From a virus: a stretch of DNA of 64,000 bases. Where the stretch lies: IMG/VR virus record IMGVR_UViG_3300023184_000038, positions 79,666 to 143,665 of that record. One strand, 5' to 3'. This document shows positions 50,607 through 57,613 of the stretch, piece by piece. The notes beneath the pieces were generated by a model. It was not told where the DNA came from, made no database searches, and worked only from the letters and a program-made list of their open reading frames with translations. Numbering within the stretch: the stretch's first letter is position 1; each line of letters opens with the position of its first letter. A program made the position numbers and the translations under genes.

Positions 50607-51649
50607 TGGATTGCGCTAGACTTGAGCATTTTGCCAAACTTAGTCCGCCATGGCGCGGATTTGCTTCAACTGCTGTAATTAGTGGATGTTGTGTTATGGT
50701 CAGTCCCCCGTTTTTTTCTAGTTATAGTGAAATGATAAGCAGTCAATGGTTAAAAAATATAAAAGATTCATTTAAAGAAAATAAATTTCCGCGTGAATGT
50801 ATTCGATGCCAACAAAAAGAAGAAATTAATATATGCAGCGATAGGATGCTTTATAATGAAGATATGAAAAGGCAAACTAATACTGACTATCTAACTGTAG
50901 ATTTAATGTTAGATAATATTTGTAATACGGCATGCCAATTTTGTAGTCCAGCTGTTAGCACTAAAATAGGTTCACTTGTATCTTCTAATTATGAAATAAA
51001 AAATGTTTCTCCGTATTTTAATGATAAAGTATTGCCCATTGACAGAATAACTAGATTAGACTTCACTGGCGGGGAACCAAGTAATAGTAAAAATATAAAA
51101 AAAGTATTAAAAAGTTTGCCACCTAATGTAAAATCAATTAGAGTCAATACTAATTGTACTTCATTTATGGATGAGTTAATTCCTACAGCTGAAACAGGTA
51201 TCTCTATTAACATTACTATAAGTTTGGATGGAGTAGGAAAGGTACAAGAATATATGAGATGGCCCACCAATTGGAACATTTTTTATGATGTTTTAGAAAA
51301 ATATAAAAAATTTGCAAGTAATTATAGTTCAGTTAATATCCATTTATATACCACACTTACTGCATTAAATGTTTATGATTTTGATAATATTATAAACTTT
51401 GCAAAAGAACATAGTATTGGTCATAGTTTTAATAATATAGCTGTACCCAAAGCCTTGTTGATAACCACTGTAAATTCATTTACTTTAGCAGCTAAACAAA
51501 AATTTGCTAAAGAAGAAAATCCAATTTTGAATTCTTTTTCTAAACTAATTGCTAGTGGAAATAACAATCAACTTGAGTTTGATATGTTTGTTAAGGACCA
51601 AGATTTTTTAAGAAAAATCAATATAAGAGACTACATAACTTACGGTTGA
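50606..51649 (+). CDS. Radical SAM-like protein (second, twitch type)
   Basis: 347 aa. CX3CX2C motif CNTACQFC near residue 106, then DFTGGEPSNS. An N-terminal Cys pair (CIRCQQKEEINIC, about 66-78) resembles the first radical SAM protein's auxiliary site. Shorter than the 465-aa paralogue. Coupled to clpP by TAATG, which hints at a link to protein modification or turnover, unproven. Its stop is inside the first promoter of the second cassette array. Confidence 0.82.
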   Translation: MDCARLEHFAKLSPPWRGFASTAVISGCCVMVSPPFFSSYSEMISSQWLKNIKDSFKENKFPRECIRCQQKEEINICSDRMLYNEDMKRQTNTDYLTVDLMLDNICNTACQFCSPAVSTKIGSLVSSNYEIKNVSPYFNDKVLPIDRITRLDFTGGEPSNSKNIKKVLKSLPPNVKSIRVNTNCTSFMDELIPTAETGISINITISLDGVGKVQEYMRWPTNWNIFYDVLEKYKKFASNYSSVNIHLYTTLTALNVYDFDNIINFAKEHSIGHSFNNIAVPKALLITTVNSFTLAAKQKFAKEENPILNSFSKLIASGNNNQLEFDMFVKDQDFLRKINIRDYITYG

Positions 51650-51674
51650 CATTAAATGGTTTTGGTGATATAAT
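51646..51674 (+). promoter_or_regulatory. Cassette promoter, copy 5 (second array)
   Basis: TTGACA (51646-51651), 17 bp, TATAAT (51669-51674); the same TTGACATTAAATGG block as at 33 kb. Previous stop inside the -35. Confidence 0.82.
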
Positions 51675-51708
51675 AGACTCTTAAACAGTTAATCACTAGG
51701 AGTTAATT

Positions 51709-51966
51709 ATGAAAGCATTGCAAGCATACATTGACCAAAAGAATCGTTGGAATTCGTTGTTCAAAGGTCCACAGTTTGAAATTAAAACTGCACAAGGTCG
51801 TCAGGAAGTTGCTAACAGTTTAGACGCTGCCCTCAGCCCTGAAAATCTCTCTTGCGACGGTGAACTGCCACGCAGTCAGGTTCAGGCTAAGTATCGTCAA
51901 TTGTCACAAGTTGTAAAAGAACTCCAAAAACTGGATTCTACAGTGAAATTTTGCGAGTTTGCTTAA
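51709..51966 (+). CDS. Cassette gene: small unknown protein
   Basis: 85 aa, helical and basic, with QAYIDQKNRWNSLFKGP at the N-terminus. Ribosome site TAGGAG. No family recognised. Confidence 0.73.
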   Translation: MKALQAYIDQKNRWNSLFKGPQFEIKTAQGRQEVANSLDAALSPENLSCDGELPRSQVQAKYRQLSQVVKELQKLDSTVKFCEFA

Positions 51967-51977
51967 GGCCTAGAGGC

Positions 51978-52006
51978 TTGACATTAAATGGTGTTTGTGA
52001 TATAAT
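51978..52006 (+). promoter_or_regulatory. Cassette promoter, copy 6
   Basis: TTGACA (51978-51983), 17 bp, TATAAT (52001-52006). Here the -35 lies 11 bp after the previous stop. Confidence 0.82.
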
Positions 52007-52039
52007 AGACACTTAGACAGTAAACAAACGGAGTCTTTT

Positions 52040-52378
52040 ATGATGATTGAAACAGAAACTAATCACAAGTCTGCAGGTCAATTTGCTTGGTTCGCTGAAC
52101 GTGACGCTAGAATGCGTAGTGCAGTTAATCGTTATTTGTTTACTCAGCTACAACAACTTCGGGCTGAACAAGTGAAATTGGGACTAGAAATGGTTTATAG
52201 TGCTGCTAGAGTTTACATTGAATTTCGTAAAACATTTATCAGTGTTAAAGTAGATCATCCCACAGTGCGAGATCGTAAGAACCTAGCAATGCTAGAAACT
52301 TGCTACAAAACCGAAAATTTTGAAAAAGGCAAAACAGCACAGGGAATTACCTATCGTCTGTTTCGTAAACGTAAATAG
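52040..52378 (+). CDS. Cassette gene: small unknown protein
   Basis: 112 aa, basic, helical. ACGGAG ribosome site, ATG 52040 (52043 also possible). A second half with YIEFRKTFISVKVDHP looks like a small alpha/beta domain. Role unknown. Confidence 0.72.
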   Translation: MMIETETNHKSAGQFAWFAERDARMRSAVNRYLFTQLQQLRAEQVKLGLEMVYSAARVYIEFRKTFISVKVDHPTVRDRKNLAMLETCYKTENFEKGKTAQGITYRLFRKRK

Positions 52379-52380
52379 AC

Positions 52381-52397
52381 TTGACATTAAAAACAAA
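52381..52397 (+). promoter_or_regulatory. Truncated cassette promoter (copy 7, no -10)
   Basis: TTGACATTAAAAACAAAAC keeps the start of the repeated block, but the spacer diverges and no -10 box is present. Looks like a remnant of a cassette boundary. Confidence 0.6.
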
Positions 52398-52403
52398 ACG
52401 AAA

Positions 52404-52568
52404 ATGTCTTATATTCAACAAGCAATCCGCGAATGGGTTTGGATCGTAGGCGCAGAACGGCAGGATCAGCAATGGCTCCTGACAGACTACGATACATGGG
52501 AACCCAATCCGCACTATCACGGTCCTGATCAGGGTCATCCCGAGGATTACTACGATTATGCAGCTTGA
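52404..52568 (+). CDS. Cassette gene: small conserved phage protein
   Basis: 54 aa from ATG 52404 (MSYIQQAIREWVW), just after the truncated promoter; a longer in-frame start overlaps the previous gene. The NPHYHGPDQGHPEDY tail is of a type I recall from other phages. It is acidic, His/Tyr-rich. Stop inside the next -35. Confidence 0.72.
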   Translation: MSYIQQAIREWVWIVGAERQDQQWLLTDYDTWEPNPHYHGPDQGHPEDYYDYAA

Positions 52569-52593
52569 CATTAAATGGTTTTGGTGATATAAT
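52565..52593 (+). promoter_or_regulatory. Cassette promoter, copy 8
   Basis: TTGACA (52565-52570), 17 bp, TATAAT (52588-52593), previous stop inside the -35. Confidence 0.82.
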
Positions 52594-52626
52594 AGACACT
52601 TAGACAGTTACTTAAAGGACTAAAAA

Positions 52627-52899
52627 ATGCGTACAAAAACTATCATTGACGGCTTGAAAAATTCTCAGAAATTCCGTGTAATTTTCAAGGGTGATGGCAG
52701 TGAAAACGACATTGGCATGTATATGTCTATCCAGCAAATGACTGAAATGTTTGCTACAGTTAATGCCCGAGTATTGTGCTGGGACGCACTTTTGCAATTG
52801 GGTCGTATGCGGTATTTTGCTCAAAAAGACGGCAATCCTGTTCCGTCAGGTCTTGGCACTACTATCCGCGGTAAACAAATTCAAGTTGATCTTGTTTAA
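52627..52899 (+). CDS. Cassette gene: small unknown protein
   Basis: 90 aa, AAAGGAC ribosome site. Alpha/beta with a basic N-terminus; ends IRGKQIQVDLV. No function recognised. Confidence 0.72.
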   Translation: MRTKTIIDGLKNSQKFRVIFKGDGSENDIGMYMSIQQMTEMFATVNARVLCWDALLQLGRMRYFAQKDGNPVPSGLGTTIRGKQIQVDLV

Positions 52900-52901
52900 G
52901 G

Positions 52902-52930
52902 TTGACATTAAATGGTTTTGGGTGTATAAT
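52902..52930 (+). promoter_or_regulatory. Cassette promoter, copy 9
   Basis: TTGACA (52902-52907), 17 bp, TATAAT (52925-52930); begins 3 bp after the previous stop. Confidence 0.82.
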
Positions 52931-52964
52931 ACATACTTAGACAGTTAACAAACAGGAGTAAGTT

Positions 52965-53204
52965 ATGCAAGTTTACCAACTTATTGAGCAATTAGAGTAC
53001 TTGGATCCTAATGCTGAAGTCCACTTCTCTTACAACTACGGCGATCACTGGCACACCCAAGTTGCTCCAACTGTGGACCAAGTGTCTACGGGTGTGGTAA
53101 AGTACAGTGCCTACCACAGCATGGACAAGCTGATGGACGAAAACGAAATGTACGAAGATGAGGGCGACTTTGAAGGTACTCGCCGTGTGGTAGTAATCGG
53201 TTGA
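52965..53204 (+). CDS. Cassette gene: small conserved phage protein
   Basis: 79 aa, acidic. The N-terminal LIEQLEYLDPNAEVHFSYN is common to a phage family with no known role. ACAGGAG ribosome site; ends in Gly with the stop inside the next promoter. Confidence 0.76.
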   Translation: MQVYQLIEQLEYLDPNAEVHFSYNYGDHWHTQVAPTVDQVSTGVVKYSAYHSMDKLMDENEMYEDEGDFEGTRRVVVIG

Positions 53205-53229
53205 CATTAAATGGTTTTGGTGATATAAT
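53201..53229 (+). promoter_or_regulatory. Cassette promoter, copy 10
   Basis: TTGACA (53201-53206), 17 bp, TATAAT (53224-53229), previous stop inside the -35. Confidence 0.82.
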
Positions 53230-53263
53230 AGAATCTTAAACAGTTAATTACAGGAGTTAGAAA

Positions 53264-53731
53264 ATGGGTACACGTTCACGAATTGGTGTCATGCATGGTG
53301 ACAAACTGAAAAGCGTTTACTGTCATTGGGATGGTTATCTACAACACAATGGTCTCATCCTGCAAAATCATTATGATAGTGCTAAGGCAAATCATTTGGT
53401 TTCGCTCGGTTACATATCTAGTCTAAGAGAAGAAATTGGTGTAGAACATCCCTTCAGTCAGTTTGATGTTACCCCAAACTTGTCTCAAGCCGAGTACTAC
53501 GAAAAGTACGACAAGATGACTACCTTCTATGGTCGTGATCGTAAAGAAACTGATACAGATTTTACTGTGGATCAAACGTTTGAAGAATTTTTGAGCAAGG
53601 ATTACGATTACGAATACTATTACATCATGCGTGATGGTGTGTGGTATGTTGGTGTTGCATATGCAACTGACAACATGGTCCCAGGACAACTGTATGTCTT
53701 GTCTGAAAAATTGACTATGGTAGAGGCATAA
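53264..53731 (+). CDS. Cassette gene: conserved phage protein (GTRSRIG family)
   Basis: 155 aa. The start MGTRSRIGVMHGD with VYCHWDGYLQHNG is a widely shared phage protein type I recognise, of unknown function. His, Asp and Glu residues suggest possible metal binding. CAGGAG ribosome site. The MNERI paralogues follow after 1 nt. Confidence 0.78.
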   Translation: MGTRSRIGVMHGDKLKSVYCHWDGYLQHNGLILQNHYDSAKANHLVSLGYISSLREEIGVEHPFSQFDVTPNLSQAEYYEKYDKMTTFYGRDRKETDTDFTVDQTFEEFLSKDYDYEYYYIMRDGVWYVGVAYATDNMVPGQLYVLSEKLTMVEA

Positions 53732-53732
53732 T

Positions 53733-53939
53733 ATGAACGAACGAATTACACTACTTGCTCTCAAAGCATCAAACCCAAAGACTGGTTGGCTTGACCGTCA
53801 GAAGTTCGCCGAGTTGATTGTGCGGGAATGTAAAGAGAACTTTGCTAAAGTTTGGTATGAACAAGGTTTGGATATTCGTGGTGCAGAACTAGGTAGGTTT
53901 ATGACACGGTTTGAACAACATTTCGGAGTGAAAGAATGA
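53733..53939 (+). CDS. MNERI-family small protein, copy 1
   Basis: 68 aa. Starts MNERI, has FAELIVRECKENF in the middle and ends QHFGVKE. One of three tandem paralogues. Unknown function, helical. The next ATG overlaps its stop. Confidence 0.75.
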   Translation: MNERITLLALKASNPKTGWLDRQKFAELIVRECKENFAKVWYEQGLDIRGAELGRFMTRFEQHFGVKE

Positions 53940-54124
53940 ACGAACGAATTAAAGAAATAATGTTTCAGTCTGGATTGGGCTATATGAGCAGTGCCCATCC
54001 AATTCTTGTAGAAAAGTTCGCCGAGTTGATTGTCAGGGAATGTATGTGTATTTCTGATAGTATCGGTGAGCATGGGTATATCGCTGCTGAAGAAATGGGA
54101 AAACATTTCGGAGTTGAAGAATGA
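53936..54124 (+). CDS. MNERI-family small protein, copy 2
   Basis: 62 aa with MNERI, KFAELIVREC and KHFGVEE. Overlaps neighbours by ATGA on both sides. The DNA for FGVEE carries the GGAG that serves the next gene. Confidence 0.75.
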   Translation: MNERIKEIMFQSGLGYMSSAHPILVEKFAELIVRECMCISDSIGEHGYIAAEEMGKHFGVEE

Positions 54125-54354
54125 ACGAACGAATCATAGAACTGGCTGAACAGGCCGGCTTTGAAAATGGACACCAAGATCGCTATGGAAATTCATTGTC
54201 ACAAGAATTAGAAAAGTTCGCCGAGTTGATTGTGAGGCAATGCGTCTTGGAAATCAAGATGACGATGGTGCGTGACGGATATGATACCAAGCATTACCTA
54301 CAATCTCTAAAACACATTGACCATATTTGTAAACATTTCGGAGTTGAAGAATGA
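54121..54354 (+). CDS. MNERI-family small protein, copy 3
   Basis: 77 aa with MNERI, KFAELIVRQC and KHFGVEE. The longest of the three, with an extra middle segment. Overlaps the membrane-protein gene by ATGA. Confidence 0.75.
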   Translation: MNERIIELAEQAGFENGHQDRYGNSLSQELEKFAELIVRQCVLEIKMTMVRDGYDTKHYLQSLKHIDHICKHFGVEE

Positions 54355-54551
54355 AATTGCCGATCAGTCCAGGCTGGTGGATGGTTTATGTTAGTGGCAT
54401 ATATTTTATTGCAGGAATGTTAAATATATTTGTTTACCGCGTTTGCGAACCAGAGTTGATACAATTGACATATTGTGTTATACTGAGTCTCCCGCTGTTC
54501 ATACCACCGTTGAGTCGGTTGGTCGGTGTCAAACTTTTATTTCGGAGTTGA
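54351..54551 (+). CDS. Small membrane protein
   Basis: 66 aa with about two hydrophobic helices (about 8-28 and 38-60). Its 3' end again carries the TTTCGGAGTTGAAGAAT sequence of the MNERI genes in another frame use, supplying the next ribosome site. Confidence 0.6.
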   Translation: MKLPISPGWWMVYVSGIYFIAGMLNIFVYRVCEPELIQLTYCVILSLPLFIPPLSRLVGVKLLFRS

Positions 54552-54557
54552 AGAATA

Positions 54558-54893
54558 ATGGAAGCAGTAGTAGAAACAACACAATGGTCGGGGGATGTTC
54601 AGCCCAATCATAAATACTTGCTTGATGGTGCTAAGGTTCTTGCATATATCAAGCAAGGTTCTACTACACCTTTCTATTTCAAAAATCCGATCACAATTGA
54701 CAAGCGTGGTCGCAAATTTGTACCACTCAAGAGTAATCCTTTCAAGGTAAAAGAAAAGGCTACAGTTATCAAAGTGTCCGGTAGCAAAGGTCAGGTCTAC
54801 TCAATTGATACAGAAAATAAAACCTGTGATTGTATGGGATTTCAGTTTAGGGCAACTTGTAAACATTTACAATTAATAAACAATGCACAATGA
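54558..54893 (+). CDS. SWIM zinc-finger protein
   Basis: 111 aa. C-terminal CDCMGFQFRATCKH gives the C-x-C-x(n)-C-x-H zinc pattern of SWIM domains, which bind DNA or protein. The N-terminal 80 residues are beta-rich, basic and unassigned. Overlaps the next gene by 11 nt. Confidence 0.8.
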   Translation: MEAVVETTQWSGDVQPNHKYLLDGAKVLAYIKQGSTTPFYFKNPITIDKRGRKFVPLKSNPFKVKEKATVIKVSGSKGQVYSIDTENKTCDCMGFQFRATCKHLQLINNAQ

Positions 54894-55068
54894 ATTTAAT
54901 ACCTGGTTAACAGAAAATGATATCCTACGGATTTGGAATGTGATTCAAGGAATCTTGCCAAATATCGCAACATCTATAGACGAAATAAATGAATTCAACA
55001 GACTAGTAAATCATGTTGCAATGATTAAAAGTGGCGGCAATGGATATCTCACTGCCACTTTACAATAA
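54883..55068 (+). CDS. Small unknown protein
   Basis: 61 aa, helical, acidic. Overlaps the SWIM gene by 11 nt. No motif. An AATAAATA late-type box at its end may serve the next gene. Confidence 0.65.
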   Translation: MHNEFNTWLTENDILRIWNVIQGILPNIATSIDEINEFNRLVNHVAMIKSGGNGYLTATLQ

Positions 55069-55092
55069 ATAGTAATTTAAAAGGAAACACTT

Positions 55093-55767
55093 ATGTATGC
55101 AAATTATGACTATCGGGAAGCGGCTGAAATTAATTCCGCAATGGGACGAGTATACGGTCATATGAGTTTGGCAGTACTAACCTCTATGCTTATCAGTTGG
55201 TTTGTGGGCTCTAGTCCAGAACTACTACAATTCTTTTTTACCGGTATCCTTAAATGGATTGTAATTTTTGCTCCATTGGTGGCAATATTTGTCATTGGAT
55301 TCTTAATGGACAAAGTAGGTAAGCAAGGAGCACAGATGATGCTACACGGATTTGCTGCATTGATGGGATTGAGTTTTGCAACAACCTTTGCAGTTTACAC
55401 AATGGGATCAATTGTAAATGCATTTATGGGTGCAGCAGTGCTGTTTGGGGTACTCAGTGGATATGGATATTTTACCAAACGCAGTTTAGATAGTATTGGT
55501 AAATGGATGTTTGTGGGATTGATTACCATTATAATTGCTAGTATAATAAATGTATTCATCGGCAGTAGTGTAGGACAAATGGTAATTAGTGCATTGGCAA
55601 TTGTTATATTTCTTGGACTAACTGCATATGACACACAAAAGATTCGTGAAGAATTAAGTTTTGACACCAATGGTGTTGCTGAAGTTAAAGGTGCATTAAC
55701 TTTATATCTTGACTTCATTAATATTTTTATTAACTTGTTACAATTGTTTGGTGGTAAAAAAGATTGA
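55093..55767 (+). CDS. BAX inhibitor-1/YccA-like membrane protein
   Basis: 224 aa with seven hydrophobic helices by eye. GRVYGHMSLAV near the start and LTAYDTQKIREE near the end are BI-1/UPF0005 signatures. Bacterial relatives (YccA) restrain the FtsH protease or conduct Ca2+. In a phage with its own proteases it may modulate membrane proteolysis; this is inference. Late-type box AATAAATA (55064-55071) and AAAGGAAA precede it. Confidence 0.85.
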   Translation: MYANYDYREAAEINSAMGRVYGHMSLAVLTSMLISWFVGSSPELLQFFFTGILKWIVIFAPLVAIFVIGFLMDKVGKQGAQMMLHGFAALMGLSFATTFAVYTMGSIVNAFMGAAVLFGVLSGYGYFTKRSLDSIGKWMFVGLITIIIASIINVFIGSSVGQMVISALAIVIFLGLTAYDTQKIREELSFDTNGVAEVKGALTLYLDFINIFINLLQLFGGKKD

Positions 55768-55792
55768 CATTATATCTAATATGTGTTAAAAT
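55764..55792 (+). promoter_or_regulatory. Sigma-70 promoter overlapping the upstream stop
   Basis: TTGACA (55764-55769), 17 bp, TAAAAT (55787-55792). The TGA inside the -35 ends the BI-1-like gene. Confidence 0.68.
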
Positions 55793-55813
55793 AGCATTTT
55801 ATCGGAAATAATT

Positions 55814-56659
55814 ATGACTAAGTTAGCGATTTGCTCGGACATCCATTTAGAATTCGCAGACATTAACCTTCAAAATACAGAGAAGGCTGATGTTTTGATA
55901 CTAGCCGGCGATATTATGATCGCACAGGATCTCCACGACTTTCCAGAGCAAAATGTTAGAACTGCCGCTATGCTTGAAATGCTTAGTACCAGACAGGAAA
56001 AGGTGCAACGGTTCCGTGACTTTATGAAACGTTGTAGTTTTCAATTTCCAAAAGTAATTTACATTATGGGTAATCATGAATTTTACCATGGTAAGTTCCA
56101 TGCGTCTATTGATTACATGCGTGAAGAATGCTCAAAATATAGTAATTTTCATTTTTTAGAAAATGATACAGTAAAAATTAATGATATTACTTTTATAGGA
56201 AGCACTCTTTGGACTGACTGTAATAATAATGATCCATTAACTATACAATCATTACGGGGTATGATGAATGACTTTCGAGTCATTAGAAATGACCACGCTG
56301 AGTATCGTAGCCTTAGACCAGAAGATATTATAGTTAGACATAGGAAAAGTATGTCTTATATTACTGATACATTGGCTTCCTTAACAGATAGCAAAATTGT
56401 AATGGTTGGACATCATGCCCCAACAAGTCAAAGTATTGCAGATGAGTATAAAAAAGATTTTCTAATGAACGGCGGATATGCTAGTAACTTAAGTGAATTT
56501 ATTTTAAATCACCCTGAAATTGTTCTATGGATACATGGACATATGCATTTACCTTCTGACTACCTAGTGGGAACTACCCGGGTAGTAGCAAATCCTCGCG
56601 GATACGCGGGGCATGAAGAGCAAGCAGATAAGTTTCAATTAAAGTTTTTGGACATATAA
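55814..56659 (+). CDS. Metallophosphoesterase, intact active site
   Basis: 281 aa calcineurin-type phosphoesterase. Ligand motifs complete: CSDIHLE (Asp9, His11), LAGDI (Asp33), MGNHEFYHG (Asn, His), VGHHAPT and HGHMHLP. It could be a nuclease, phosphatase or cyclic-nucleotide enzyme. Intact partner to the degenerate version at 46487. Own promoter; ribosome site weak (TCGGAAA). Confidence 0.9.
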   Translation: MTKLAICSDIHLEFADINLQNTEKADVLILAGDIMIAQDLHDFPEQNVRTAAMLEMLSTRQEKVQRFRDFMKRCSFQFPKVIYIMGNHEFYHGKFHASIDYMREECSKYSNFHFLENDTVKINDITFIGSTLWTDCNNNDPLTIQSLRGMMNDFRVIRNDHAEYRSLRPEDIIVRHRKSMSYITDTLASLTDSKIVMVGHHAPTSQSIADEYKKDFLMNGGYASNLSEFILNHPEIVLWIHGHMHLPSDYLVGTTRVVANPRGYAGHEEQADKFQLKFLDI

Positions 56660-56683
56660 CGAAAGTTAAATACCCGTAATCTG

Positions 56684-56736
56684 TTGTATATACTTATATT
56701 ATGTAATATAATACTATCACGTTGTTAGTCACAACG
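56684..56736 (+). promoter_or_regulatory. Promoter and start-site hairpin of the HTH gene
   Basis: TTGTAT (56684-56689), 17 bp, TATAAT (56707-56712), then CGTTGT (56720-56725) paired with ACAACG (56731-56736), starting right where transcription should begin. Confidence 0.62.
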
Positions 56737-56757
56737 AATTTTTAGAAGGAAATTAAA

Positions 56758-57015
56758 ATGACCGTAACTAAGCAAGCTCGCCTAATCAAGGCACTTCAAA
56801 ATGGTGAGCAACTCACCGCAAAGCAAATCACCCATCGTTTTGGGATTTCTAATCCTACTGCAACCGTAAGCGATATTCGCTTTTCTGGATTTGCAGTATA
56901 CGCTAATAAGCGTACAAATAAACTTGGTCAAACCTTTACCAAGTACCGTTTGGGAACACCTGCTCGTGCAGTAGTAGCCGCCGGATATCGTGCATTGGCA
57001 CAAGCCGCAGTCTAA
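56758..57015 (+). CDS. Winged-helix/HTH DNA-binding protein
   Basis: 85 aa. LIKALQNGEQLTAKQITHRFG, then NPTATVSDIRFSGF, make a helix-turn-helix (about residues 9-47) with a following wing (QTFTKYRLG). Likely a phage regulator. It is a single-gene unit with its own promoter, leader hairpin and a clear terminator. Confidence 0.8.
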   Translation: MTVTKQARLIKALQNGEQLTAKQITHRFGISNPTATVSDIRFSGFAVYANKRTNKLGQTFTKYRLGTPARAVVAAGYRALAQAAV

Positions 57016-57031
57016 TTTTATTAGACTTAGC

Positions 57032-57058
57032 AAAAGAGGGTGATTATCACCCTTTTTT
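57032..57058 (+). terminator. Rho-independent terminator
   Basis: GGGTGA/TCACCC stem (57038-57043 with 57047-57052, loop TTA) extended by A-T pairs and followed by TTTTTT. It ends the HTH gene transcript and is the clearest terminator in the window. Confidence 0.88.
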
Positions 57059-57059
57059 G

Positions 57060-57088
57060 TTGCCGGTAATTGTATAGTATGCTATAAT
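57060..57088 (+). promoter_or_regulatory. Promoter giving a probable leaderless mRNA
   Basis: TTGCCG (57060-57065), 17 bp, TATAAT (57083-57088). The ATG is at 57095, where transcription should start; no ribosome site is present. Confidence 0.6.
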
Positions 57089-57094
57089 ACATCT

Positions 57095-57610
57095 ATGAAT
57101 ATTTTTCATAAAATAATGATAAAATTAGATAGGTATAGATTAATACCTGATCGAAGAACCGGAGCAGATTATATGCATCGGTATTATATATTTTTAAAAA
57201 ATCGCAAATGGTTTCCATTCAATATAACTTTACATAAAATTGTTCGTAGTGATGATCCAATTTTGCATGACCATCCATGGTCTTACTTGACAGTTATCCT
57301 TAAAGGTGGTTATTGGGAACATACCCCGATATTTGATACTAATGGCAAGATGCTTACTGAATTTCAAACATGGCGCGGACCTGGGTCTATAATTTATCGT
57401 AAAGCAAATGAATATCATTGGCTAGAATTAGATGAAGATAAACCTGCTACTACATTATTCTTTATGGGAGCCCAGCAAAGAGAATGGGGTTTTTTAACTA
57501 AAACTAAAGCAGGAAAAAATCGGTGGATTAGAAATGACTATTATCTTTCTGATTGGAAATCTTATCATAAAAAATATGTAGAATCAAAATTAACAACAGG
57601 AAAGAAATAA
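57095..57610 (+). CDS. Cupin-like protein
   Basis: 171 aa. LHDHPWSYLTVILKGGYWE (about residues 54-72) has the HxH cupin metal motif followed by the typical conserved glycines, and a later YHWLEL segment may give the final His. Could be a sugar or amino-acid dioxygenase or epimerase-type enzyme. Appears to start on a leaderless mRNA. Confidence 0.75.
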   Translation: MNIFHKIMIKLDRYRLIPDRRTGADYMHRYYIFLKNRKWFPFNITLHKIVRSDDPILHDHPWSYLTVILKGGYWEHTPIFDTNGKMLTEFQTWRGPGSIIYRKANEYHWLELDEDKPATTLFFMGAQQREWGFLTKTKAGKNRWIRNDYYLSDWKSYHKKYVESKLTTGKK

Positions 57611-57613
57611 ATT

